From Mediterraneibacter faecis JCM 15917 (GTDB lineage Bacteria > Bacillota > Clostridia > Lachnospirales > Lachnospiraceae), in assembly GCA_001312505.1 (NCBI GenBank), contig BBDW01000005.1, forward strand, positions 124,001 to 188,000: a DNA stretch of 64,000 nt, given 5' to 3'. Each line of letters opens with the position of its first letter. Position 1 is the stretch's first letter. Of this stretch, positions 30,047-38,223 are shown one piece after another. The notes beneath the pieces were generated by a model. It did no database searches. It saw nothing but the letters and a program-made list of their open reading frames with translations, and was not told the origin of the DNA. The translations under genes were made by a program, and so were the position numbers.

Positions 30047-31112
30047 CAAAGGATAAGAGCATTTTAATCAATAATATTTATCATATGCTTTCTTATGCTT
30101 TTCAGGCACTGAACCAAGAAACCTATGAAGATGTTGCAGTAGAGTCTTTTGATGAGATGTATAATCTGCTGGCAGCGATTCTGTCTAAGGGAATTGGATT
30201 GCAGTTAAAGCAAGGGCTATATAGAGAATACATAAGTCGTCAGGAAGAACTTTCAGTTATGCGCGGCAAAATAAATATGCCGGGTACAATTAAAAATAGG
30301 TTGGCACATAAAAGGGTACTTACTTGCGACTTTGATGAGTTGTCGGAAAACAATTTACTGAATCAAATACTGAAAACAACTGTTACGCTTCTTTTACGCA
30401 ATGGAAAAGTGCAAGCAAAATACAAAGATGATCTAAAAAAGAAAATGTTGTATTTTTCAAATGTAGAGATAATAGAACCAACAGGAATTAAATGGTCGTC
30501 CATTCGTTTTCAGCGTAATAATCAAACATATAGAATGCTTGTAAGTATTTGCCAGTTGATTATTGAGGGGATGCTTATTACAACAGATTCAGGTGATTAT
30601 AGGTTAGCCTCTTTCGTAGATGAGCAACGTACGTGTAGGCTGTATGAGAAATTTATTCTGGAATATTACAGCAGACATTATCCTGAATTATCTGTCAGTG
30701 CATCACAGATTCCGTGGTCACTGGATGATGGTATTGGAACCATGCTTCCGGTCATGCAAAGTGATATTCATCTGCAACGTGGCAATACTGTACTTATTAT
30801 TGACGCAAAATACTATAGTCACACAACACAGTCCCAGTTTGATAAACATACGATTCATTCCAATAATTTGTATCAGATTTTTACATACGTAAAAATCGGA
30901 GTTATCAATTTGGAGAGGATAAAAATACAGTTTCTGGAATGCTTCTATATGCAAAGACAGAAGAAGAAATTCAACCGGACAATGTGTATCAAATGCATGG
31001 AAGTCAGATAAGTGTTAAAACCCTAGACTTGAACCAGCCTTTTGCGGAGATTGTTAATCAGATGGATAGAATTGTGGAGTCGCATTTTTCTGGACTTACA
31101 AAGGCATATTAA
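30043..31112 (+). CDS. mcrC: McrC-like nuclease subunit (frame broken)
   Basis: The 5-methylcytosine restriction partner of McrB, about 356 residues. The ATG overlaps the mcrB stop (ATGA). The body reads LINNIYHMLSYAFQAL at the start and ends with the PD-(D/E)XK core, QSDIHLQRGNTVLIIDAKYY, in which Asp and the D-A-K triplet would bind metal. The last part is in another frame. A five-A run at 30891-30895 is probably six, which restores VKNRSYQFGEDKNTVSGMLL and the end TKAY at 31112. No gene product other than the C-terminal tail is affected. Confidence 0.88.
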
Positions 31113-31177
31113 AACTATTAATTTTGTTGTGATTTTCAATTAGTGAAATGAGAAGAAACCAGAAGGAGGATTCCTAT

Positions 31178-32215
31178 TTGAAAAAGAAAAAAGACGAAAT
31201 AACCATCCGTTCCAGCGCAGCGGAATATCTGACCTATGTTGCCTCTGTTGGTGATCAGCAGGACAGTATTGAGATGCGCTACGAGGATGAGAATATATGG
31301 CTGACACAGAAGATGATGGCTACGTTGTACGATGTCGGCACTAATACTATAAATTATCACATTAAGAAAATCTTTGAGGACAGTGAGTTACAGGAGGATT
31401 CAGTTATTCGAAAATTTCGAATAACTGCCGCTGACGGAAAAAGTTACAGCACAAATCACTATTCCTTGGAGATGATCATTGCTGTTGGATTCAAGGTCAA
31501 TTCTGAGCGTGCAGTGCAGTTCCGTAAATGGGTCAATCAAATTGCAAAGGACTATACCATCAAAGGCTGGGTCATGGATGACGAGCGTCTGAAAAACGGT
31601 GGTTCCGTGCTCACAACAGAGTATTTTGATCGCTTGCTTGAGCAGATTCGTGAGATCCGTTTGTCTGAGCGTAGATTCTATCAGAAGATAACGGACATCT
31701 ATGCCACAGCACTTGATTACGACCGCACAGCAAAAACGACAAAGCAGTTTTTTGCAAAGGTGCAGAATAAAATGCATTATGCAGTTCACGGTCATACAGC
31801 AGCAGAATTGATTTATGAGCGAGCAGATGCTGATAAGCCACATATGGGGCTGACCACGTGGGCAGCAGCACCGGAAGGAAAGATTGTAAAAAGTGATGTG
31901 AGTGTTGCGAAGAATTATCTTTCAGAGCAGGAAATGCGTTCATTAGAGCGTATCGTTTCGGCATACCTGGATCTAGCAGAGGATCGTGCAGAGCGTCACA
32001 TTCCGATGACAATGGAGGACTGGGCAAAGCGTCTGGATTTATTCCTGATGGCTGATGACAGAGAGGTCCTTCAGGATGCAGGAAAGATCACGGCAGAGAT
32101 TGCCAAGGCTAAAGCGGAGACTGAATTTGAAAAGTATCGTGTCATCCAGGACAGATTGTTTATGTCTGACTTTGATAAATACATGTTGGAACTGGAAGAG
32201 AGTGCGAAGAAGTAG
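31178..32215 (+). CDS. RhuM-family protein (complete)
   Basis: A full-length RhuM-family protein of 345 residues. It has a helix-turn-helix-like N-terminus (WLTQKMMATLYDVGTNTINYH), TNHYSLEMIIAVGFKVNS, WVMDDERLKNGGSVL, and the C-terminal QNKMHYAVHGHTAAELIYERADADKP, which is the region absent from the copy at 19141. I choose TTG 31178 because AAGGAGG lies eight bases upstream; ATG 31148 has no ribosome site. Function is unknown. Its place at the end of the restriction run, with a broken relative at the beginning, ties it to this island. A perfect palindrome is at 31401-31427. Confidence 0.85.
   Translation: MKKKKDEITIRSSAAEYLTYVASVGDQQDSIEMRYEDENIWLTQKMMATLYDVGTNTINYHIKKIFEDSELQEDSVIRKFRITAADGKSYSTNHYSLEMIIAVGFKVNSERAVQFRKWVNQIAKDYTIKGWVMDDERLKNGGSVLTTEYFDRLLEQIREIRLSERRFYQKITDIYATALDYDRTAKTTKQFFAKVQNKMHYAVHGHTAAELIYERADADKPHMGLTTWAAAPEGKIVKSDVSVAKNYLSEQEMRSLERIVSAYLDLAEDRAERHIPMTMEDWAKRLDLFLMADDREVLQDAGKITAEIAKAKAETEFEKYRVIQDRLFMSDFDKYMLELEESAKK
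31401..31427. repeat. Perfect 27-bp palindrome inside the second RhuM gene
   Basis: The arm CAGTTATTCGAAA is followed by one A and its exact reverse complement. It covers the same codons as the palindrome at 19331-19357. Three arm positions differ between the two genes, and each change is matched on the other arm. Confidence 0.9.
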
Positions 32216-32419
32216 CAGCATCTCCATTAAAATTTTCAGCTTGCCAAGGTCGAGTGCATGGGAGTTGGGTCATCCGTCGGGGGGGCGAAAAATAGCCGTT
32301 GACCTGTTTTTCTAGGAAGAACGGACAAGGTTGAGGCGATGGCGGTTCCTCGCAAGATTTGACTTTTATGTTAGAATCACTATAATAGTAGAAACGAATA
32401 AAAAAGTTGAACTTTTTCC
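32216..32419 (+). promoter_or_regulatory. Intergenic region with a clear promoter
   Basis: TTGACT (32359-32364) and TATAAT (32381-32386) are 16 bp apart. A seven-G run lies at 32280-32286. No gene is visible before 32420. Confidence 0.55.
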
Positions 32420-32608
32420 GTGGACGAACGAGGTTCAATCTGCGATATGGATAGCAGAATGTATCAAGATATTTTTGATACAGAATTAATAGATATGTTT
32501 CCACGAACAAACGGAGATATTTTGGTACATACAATATTAGCCGGGATAGTTCCAGATTACCGACATCAATCCGGACCTATCGAGCCATGTGTTGTCTACA
32601 TCGGGTGA
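32420..32608 (+). CDS. Short unrecognised reading frame, probably a gene fragment
   Basis: 62 codons from a GTG, about 34 bp after a good promoter but without a ribosome site. The peptide RMYQDIFDTELIDMFPRTNG followed by ILAGIVPDYRH looks like real protein, not random frame, yet I do not recognise the family. It ends without a terminator at its stop. Most likely it is the remains of a longer gene. Confidence 0.3.
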   Translation: MDERGSICDMDSRMYQDIFDTELIDMFPRTNGDILVHTILAGIVPDYRHQSGPIEPCVVYIG

Positions 32609-32740
32609 ATTCGTAGAAATATAAAACGCAGTTATAGTAAAAAATGCTAATATGTAACAGAAGAAATATTGTGGTAAATGTCTTTTGCATTAATAATGGA
32701 AAATTGTAAAATTAATTATACGCAAAAGGAAACGATACTT

Positions 32741-32780
32741 ATGGGGATATGACACAAAAAGTGCATGTCTCCTTTTTTGA
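32741..32780 (+). terminator. Rightward intrinsic terminator
   Basis: GGGGATATG and CATGTCTCC form a stem with two G-U pairs around an AC-A-GT loop, followed by six T. It faces right, so it would end transcripts from the promoter at 32359. Confidence 0.6.
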
Positions 32781-32821
32781 TTAATGGGATTATGCTAGGA
32801 AACAGTCTGATGATAGAAATT

Positions 32822-33178
32822 TTACTGTTTACTGTATTTGGAAATATAGTGGACTCGTTTGAAATCAAAACGATCTTGTTGAGAGTGTAGCGCATCTGGA
32901 TAACCACATGGTACAATTGCAAAGGCAACTAAATCTTGAGAAATTTGCAGTACATTGTGGATTGCTTCCATACGTTCTTTTAGTGGTGCGATTCCAAGCC
33001 ACACAGCACCAAGCCCAAGCGAATCTGCTTCCAATAAAAGATTTTCAACAGAGGCACTCATATCTATCTGAGCATATTCTGGCATTTTGCAAGCTGTTCT
33101 GTAACAAGCGACAAAAGCGAGAGGAGCAGATGCGGTACCTCCGGCATAAGGACTTGTTCTGTGAAAAATTTCGTTCAT
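32822..33178 (-). pseudogene. Nitroreductase-family protein with internal deletion
   Basis: 118 codons. The first nine, MNEIFHRTS, are the usual N-terminus of nitroreductase flavoproteins. The sequence then jumps to YAGGTASAPLAFVAC and on through SVENLLLEADSLGLGAVWLG to a normal C-terminus. About 50 residues in between, which carry the FMN-phosphate Arg/Ser contacts and the PSA motif, are missing, so it should not bind FMN. The ATG overlaps the stop of the MATE gene (ATGA), so the pair was once an operon. Confidence 0.75.
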
Positions 33179-34537
33179 TTTCTTACCTCCAATTTGTGTG
33201 CGAAAATTGTTTTTAGTAATTTATGTGACATGTAATAACTATAAATGCAGGCAACGATTTCTGCGATCCAGACTGCATACCAGCCATGTGAAATGCCAGA
33301 GATTTTTATGAAAATCAAGAGGCAGGGAACTAATAAAATAAGTTGCCTTATAGCAGCACTGACCATATTAATGATGCCGTTTCCGAGGCGGAAGCAAAAT
33401 ATCCGCACAGGATTGTAATTGCAGCCATAACAAAGGAAACGGAGATGATTCGCAGTGCCGGAATACCGAGAGTCAGCATTTCCTGGCTTGCAGAAAATAA
33501 TTGCAATAATTGTCCGGGAAAACACCAGAATATGACGGTTCCGCATAAGGCAATAATTGCTCCGGTAGGAAGTAAAACTTTCCATGTCTGCTGTACTCGA
33601 TGATATTTTCTATTGCCGTAATTATATCCGACAATAGGAATGGCAGCCTGTCCAAGACCATTGATAGGCATCATCAGGAAATTTTGCAATTTATAGTAGA
33701 CACCGAAAAAAGCAACTGCTGTTGCAGAAACAGGTAGGAGAATACTGTTTACTGCAAGTGTCATAATACTTCCGATGGCCTGCATGATAATTGTAGGAAG
33801 CCCCCACCCGGTAAATATCAGCAACGTCTCGCCACCTGAAATGATAGTTTTTTAGATGGGCATGGATGAGAGGATTTCGGAAACGGTTAAACAATAAAGC
33901 AGCGATGGCCCCCCACCATTTGTCCGATGACAGTTGCGATTGCTGCACCACGGATTCCCATTGCAGGGCAGCCAAACAGACCGAAAATCATAATGGGATC
34001 AAGAATAATATTCAAAATAGCACCTATGATCAGAGAAATCATAGATAAAACAGTATCTCCAACAGCCTGTAGCAGTCTTTGCCCATAAGTTTGCAAAAAG
34101 ATTCCACAGCAATACACGAGATTGATGGAAAGATATTGTTTACAGAGAGTTTGTAATTCTGGATCTGTAGCCATTTTAAAGGCAATCGTATCGGACAGAA
34201 AAATGCCAGCGAAAGAGAAGATGATGGATGTAAAGAGCATGAGGAAAAGTCCGGTTGTGGCAGCCTGACATGCTTCTTCAGTTTTATGTTCCCCTATTTT
34301 TCTGGAAAGCAAGGAATTCAGACCTACTGCGGTTCCGACACCCACGGCAATCATTAAAAATTGAACGGAATATACTAGCGATGCAGCGGTCAGAGCTGTT
34401 TCAGACAGTCTGGCCACAAAGATACTGTCAACAATGTTATAAAGCGATTGCACAAGTAAAGAGAGCATCAATGGAATAGCCATTGTGTACACTAAAGGAC
34501 GGATTGGCATTTCTGCCAGTTTGTTTTTTGAATTCAT
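33175..34537 (-). CDS. MATE-family multidrug efflux transporter (frame broken three times)
   Basis: A 12-segment cation-coupled drug exporter of about 454 residues. Landmarks are LVYTMAIPLMLSLLVQSLYN and IVDSIFVARLSETALTA at the start, and PINGLGQAAIPIVGYNYGNR in the second half. I start at 34537 with GAGGAGG upstream. Breaks occur at a six-C run (33909-33914, should be four), a five-C run (33801-33805, should be four) and at about 33388, where GCC on the minus strand is probably GGCC. Repaired, the protein is continuous to 33175. It is followed by the deleted nitroreductase. The gene was probably intact in the organism. Confidence 0.82.
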
Positions 34538-34567
34538 AAGACCTCCTCGTGGCATTGCAAAAAAGAA

Positions 34568-34613
34568 GCGTGAAATCTGTAAGGACAAGCAAATCCTCAT
34601 GATTTCACGCTTT
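34568..34613. promoter_or_regulatory. Hairpin in the leader of the MATE gene
   Basis: GCGTGAAATC pairs with GATTTCACGC, and an inner AGGA/TCCT extends it. It lies about 31 bp upstream of the MATE start on the transcribed side. It could be an operator or an attenuator. Confidence 0.45.
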
Positions 34614-34731
34614 TACAAGCCGGCTTTCGTTATAATTATTGTTTTTCGGGTATATTATAAACGAAAGAGAAGAGAAAATGCAAGAAAAATTTATTTGATT
34701 TTGGAAAAACTGGAAATATAATTATAGTAGA

Positions 34732-34777
34732 CGAGTAGCAGGTAAGTGTAAATCCAGTTTAGCAGCTACTCGTTTTT
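34732..34777 (+). terminator. Terminator-like hairpin 1 with a shared loop motif
   Basis: CGAGTAGC pairs with GCTACTCG and is followed by five T. The loop contains AAGTGTAAATCCAGTTTA, which is repeated with four changes in hairpin 2. Confidence 0.65.
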
Positions 34778-34806
34778 CGCTTTGTTAAAATAATATATTT
34801 GTTATG

Positions 34807-34866
34807 AAAAAGTGTGTAGCTTGTCAGCGTAAGTCCAGCTTATAAGACAAGGTGCGCACTTTTTGT
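34807..34866 (+). terminator. Terminator-like hairpin 2 with the same loop motif
   Basis: AAAAAGTG pairs with CGCACTTTTT across an inner CTTGTC/GACAAG stem. The apical part contains CAGCGTAAGTCCAGCTTA, a 14-of-18 match to hairpin 1. It lies 27 bp before the ATG of a MATE gene fragment, as an attenuator would. Confidence 0.6.
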
Positions 34867-34892
34867 GCCAAAAAGAGAGGAGTTTAAACAAA

Positions 34893-35024
34893 ATGTCAGA
34901 AAGCAACAAGATGAAGGAGATGCAGGTGAATAAGCTGATGATCCAAATGGGAATCCCAATAATCTTATATTACAGTCAGCAGAGAATTTGGAAGTGGCGG
35001 GCGTTTTATCGGGGGAAGAAGTAG
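34893..35024 (+). pseudogene. MATE transporter N-terminal fragment
   Basis: GAGGAG and an ATG open a frame that begins MSESNKMKEMQVNKLMIQMG, the N-terminal helix of a MATE protein. After about 24 codons the similarity stops abruptly inside the first membrane segment. The sequence then joins a cytidylate kinase-like fragment in another frame and reaches a stop at 35022. Confidence 0.7.
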
Positions 35025-35179
35025 CAAAGAAACTTGGAAGTGCCTACTATGATAAAAATATTATCAGCCAGATTGCAGAAAAGTCCGGTTTAGCACCAGA
35101 ATATATTCAGGAAAGTGCAGAATTGTCTCCGAAAAAAGGCTTATATTTGAAAGAAATTCCGAAGAGAGGTTTCTGCTAA
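34988..35179 (+). pseudogene. Cytidylate kinase-like family fragment
   Basis: LSGEEVAKKLGSAYYDKNII followed by SQIAEKSGLAPEYIQES is the region after the P-loop of cytidylate kinase-like proteins. Both the P-loop and the C-terminal two-thirds are missing. It has no start of its own. Confidence 0.65.
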
Positions 35180-35232
35180 ATACACAATCTTACGGAGAAT
35201 TGCATTGCTTGCTAATTTGTATTTTTAGCATA

Positions 35233-35455
35233 TCTTAACTTGTGACCTGTTCCGGCATCGGACGTGATCCACATATCTCCCCCCCTACGGCGGTTAAATA
35301 TCAGGTGACAAGAATTGCAAAAGCAAATAATATGAGTGAAGAAAAAGTCAGAGATATTATTGAAAAATGCACCGACAGTAGATTTTTAGGTGTTTTTGGA
35401 GAGAAAAACCGTAAATGTTCTGAAAGTCAATTTGATGTTGGACGGTATCCTATAA
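35233..35455 (+). pseudogene. kdpC: Potassium-transporting ATPase KdpC, C-terminal remnant
   Basis: The conserved KdpC C-terminus is readable: SGIGRDPHIS, then VKYQVTRIAKANNMSEEKV, FLGVFGEK and, after a frame change, TVNVLKVNLMLDGIL and a stop at 35453. KdpC is the small subunit of the KdpFABC potassium pump. Its N-terminal half and kdpA and kdpB are absent. A seven-C run at 35279-35285 adds one Pro, and one extra A near 35408 shifts the end. The fragment indicates that a kdp operon once stood left of ktrB. Confidence 0.75.
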
Positions 35456-35467
35456 CTAGCGCTCTCC

Positions 35468-35509
35468 AAAGATGAGCAGAAGATTTCGGACTTCTGCTCA
35501 TCTTTATAC
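35468..35509 (+). terminator. Terminator after the kdpC remnant
   Basis: AAAGATGAGCAGAAG (35468-35482) pairs perfectly with CTTCTGCTCATCTTT (35491-35505). Confidence 0.85.
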
Positions 35510-35609
35510 AATCTTAATTTCAAAACAAACTTACTTACGTCCATTTAATACAAATAAAGATAGAATAAAGAAAATATAAAAAGAAATTAAAATTATGGGG
35601 GACATAGTT

Positions 35610-36956
35610 ATGCAACAGAAAAACAGGTCAAGACATCGGCATATGACATCATTTCAAGTGATTAGTTTAGGGTTTTTATCCGTGATTCTCTTAGGCAGTC
35701 TGCTTTTGATGCTGCCGATTGCTACAAAAAGCGGTCAGAGTACATCCTTTTCAGATGCTTTGTTTACCGCAACTTCTGCGGTTTGCGTGACGGGACTGGT
35801 TATTAAGGATACGGCAACCTACTGGTCTTTATTTGGTCAAGGAGTTATTTTATTGCTGATTCAAATCGGAGGTATGGGAATTATTACGATTGCTATTGCG
35901 ATTGCTACTGTTTCCGGACGCAAAATCGGGTTGATGCAGCGAAGTACCATGCAGGAGGCAATTTCGGCTCCAACGGTGGGGGGGATTGTACGGAGAACAC
36001 AATTTATTATTCGGACTACTATTCTTATCGAAATCATTGGTGCGGCTCTTTTAGCCCCCCCTGTTTTTTGCAGGGACTTTGGGGTTTGGAAAGGAATATG
36101 GTATTCGTTGTTCCATTCTATTTCTGCTTTTTGCAATGCAGGATTTGATCTAATCGGTATAAGAACCCCCCCTTTTTCCTCGTTGACATCTTATTCTGTA
36201 CAGCCGATTGTAAATCTTGTGATTATGGTGCTGATTGTTGTAGGAGGTATTGGATTCCTTACCTGGGAGGATATAAAGAATCATAAATGGCATTTAAAAA
36301 AATACAGAATGCAAAGCAAGGTGATTTTTATGGTAACAGGACTATTGATATTCTTACCGGCTCTTTACTTTTTTTATTTTGAGTTTTCAAATGTGCCTCT
36401 TATGGAAAGAGTGTGGGTTTCCTTGTTTCAATCTGTTACGCCGAGAACTGCAGGATTTAATACAGCAGATTTGACTTTACTCAGTGAAGTTGGGCAAATG
36501 CTTATCATTATTCTGATGCTCATCGGTGGTTCGCCCGGTTCTACTGCAGGGGGTATGAAAACGACAACTCTTGCAGTGCTCGTTTCATCGGCATTATCTG
36601 TATTTAGAAAAAAGGAACACACTCATTTTTTCGGCAGACGAATTCCGGATGACACTATCAAAAATGCAGCTACGATTTTTTTGATGTATATCGTTTTATT
36701 CCTTGTCGGAGGAATGGTAATTAGCAGCACAGAAGATATTCCACTTATGACCGCTTTGTTTGAGACGGCGTCGGCAATCGGGACGGTAGGGTTATCGCTG
36801 GGAATAACTCCTGACCTGGGACTTGTTTCTCATATAATCTTGATTTGCTTGATGTTTTTGGGCAGAGTGGGCGGATTGACTTTGATTTTTGCCACCCTTT
36901 CTGAAAAAAAGTTTAACGGTTCAAAATATCCTCAGGAAAAAATCACAGTAGGTTAA
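35610..36956 (+). CDS. ktrB: Potassium/sodium uptake channel subunit, KtrB/TrkH family
   Basis: A 448-residue membrane channel subunit with four repeated M1-P-M2 units. Selectivity-filter regions are visible as TATSAVCVTGLV, SISAFCNAGFDL, QSVTPRTAGFNTAD and ASAIGTVGLSLG, and the conserved GGSPGSTAGGMKTTTL follows the third unit. It takes up potassium together with the KtrA regulatory subunit encoded next. I choose ATG 35610, because the alternative ATG at 35595 is itself part of the G-rich ribosome site. Runs of seven at 35978-35984 (G), 36055-36061 (C) and 36166-36172 (C) each add one Gly or Pro. Confidence 0.92.
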   Translation: MQQKNRSRHRHMTSFQVISLGFLSVILLGSLLLMLPIATKSGQSTSFSDALFTATSAVCVTGLVIKDTATYWSLFGQGVILLLIQIGGMGIITIAIAIATVSGRKIGLMQRSTMQEAISAPTVGGIVRRTQFIIRTTILIEIIGAALLAPPVFCRDFGVWKGIWYSLFHSISAFCNAGFDLIGIRTPPFSSLTSYSVQPIVNLVIMVLIVVGGIGFLTWEDIKNHKWHLKKYRMQSKVIFMVTGLLIFLPALYFFYFEFSNVPLMERVWVSLFQSVTPRTAGFNTADLTLLSEVGQMLIIILMLIGGSPGSTAGGMKTTTLAVLVSSALSVFRKKEHTHFFGRRIPDDTIKNAATIFLMYIVLFLVGGMVISSTEDIPLMTALFETASAIGTVGLSLGITPDLGLVSHIILICLMFLGRVGGLTLIFATLSEKKFNGSKYPQEKITVG

Positions 36957-36969
36957 AGGAGAATAAAAA

Positions 36970-37623
36970 ATGAAATCAATATTACTTATCGGTCTGGGAA
37001 GATTCGGACGGCATATTGCTATAAAATTAGATGAATTGCACCATCAGGTGATGGCGGTAGATAAAGAAGATACCCGAGTTGATGCTGTACTTCCCTTTGT
37101 AACCAACGCTCAGATTGGGGGGGATGCGACTAGTGAGGATTTTTTAAGTTCGCTTGGTGTTGGGAATTTTGACGTTTGTATTGTGGCAATTGGAGATGAT
37201 TTTCAGAATTCATTGGAAGTAACGTCCCTTTTGAAGGAACTCGGTGCAAGAATGGTGGTGTCTCGTGCTTCTCGTGATGTTCATGCAAAATTTCTTTTAA
37301 GAAACGGCGCAGATGAAATTGTTTATCCTGAAAGGCAGCTTGCCGATTGGGTTGCGATCCGTTATAGTGCTGATCATATTCTCGACTACATAGAACTAGA
37401 TGAAGAACATGCAATCTTTGAAATATCTATACCGGGAGAATGGATAGGAAAAACTATCGGTCAGTTGGATATACGAAAAAAATATAACATCAATATTATG
37501 GCACTGAAAACAAATGATATTATGAATTTGAAAATAAGTTCCGATACGCAGTTATTGAAGAATAGTACCATGCTTGTTCTCGGGGGGGATACAAAACATA
37601 TTCAAAAGTGTTTTCGTATTTAA
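36970..37623 (+). CDS. ktrA: Potassium channel gating subunit KtrA/TrkA
   Basis: A 217-residue cytoplasmic RCK protein. The Rossmann-type nucleotide site is SILLIGLGRFGRHIAIKLDE, with the acidic residue in VDKEDTRV. A C-terminal TrkA-C module begins near IFEISIPGEWIGKTIGQL. It binds ATP/ADP or NAD(H) and opens or closes the KtrB channel. AGGAGA precedes the ATG, 13 bp after ktrB. Seven-G runs at 37117-37123 and 37582-37588 insert a Gly in the GDAT turn (QIGGDAT) and near the end (VLGGDT). Confidence 0.92.
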   Translation: MKSILLIGLGRFGRHIAIKLDELHHQVMAVDKEDTRVDAVLPFVTNAQIGGDATSEDFLSSLGVGNFDVCIVAIGDDFQNSLEVTSLLKELGARMVVSRASRDVHAKFLLRNGADEIVYPERQLADWVAIRYSADHILDYIELDEEHAIFEISIPGEWIGKTIGQLDIRKKYNINIMALKTNDIMNLKISSDTQLLKNSTMLVLGGDTKHIQKCFRI

Positions 37624-37644
37624 TTTTTGAAAGAAGTTGGTGAT

Positions 37645-38195
37645 ATGAAAGACTTTGTTTTACTTATAGTGGTATTGGCAGCATTTATTTATGGTTATTT
37701 TCTTATGGGAAAACTGGATAAATTTCTCGAGGAAAATGAATCCCAAAAACATATTTCAGGTTCTAAGCTTAGGATTGGATTTGAAACACCTGCAATCATA
37801 GATTCTATTGCAGATCTATTAGAACAATTTTCAAGCGAATACCCAAACTATGAGTTGAACCTGTTCTACGGTTCTGTAAGTGAAATAATAAATGGGATAG
37901 GAAATAATAAACTTGATTTTGGCTTTATAATAGAGGAATCCAATGATATTTTGAAAGATAAGTATTGTTCCTTATCCTTTCAAATAAAGCAAAGCGTCAT
38001 TACTCCAGACTCTATAGACATTGCGGTACATCCAATCAACACGATTGAGAAACCAGTGAGAGTGATATGGCAAAATAACAGTAATTGTATGGAAGGTTCA
38101 TTTGTAGAAAAATTGCATGATTTTTCGGAGCCTTTTCTGTTTTCGGCTACACGCCCGAATGGAAAAAAGAAGAAAAGGTGGTATAATCTTTATAT
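37645..38195 (+). CDS. Membrane-anchored protein with LysR-effector-like domain
   Basis: One N-terminal membrane segment (FVLLIVVLAAFIYGYFLMG) is followed by a domain of about 130 residues that reads like a LysR substrate-binding domain: KLRIGFETPAIIDSIADLLE, YPNYELNLFYGSVSEIINGI, NNKLDFGFIIEE. There is no helix-turn-helix. It sits between ktrA and kdpD, so it may sense a ligand for the potassium system. As written the frame runs without a stop into kdpD. One A fewer in the run near 38161-38166 would end it at about 38195, so the C-terminus is uncertain. Confidence 0.6.
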
Positions 38196-38223
38196 AATGT
38201 TTTTTGCACAGGGAGGTGACCGT

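Noticed and set aside
32216-35600. Integrative element with integrase
   Set aside because: Despite many fragments, no integrase, relaxase or attachment repeat is visible in this stretch.
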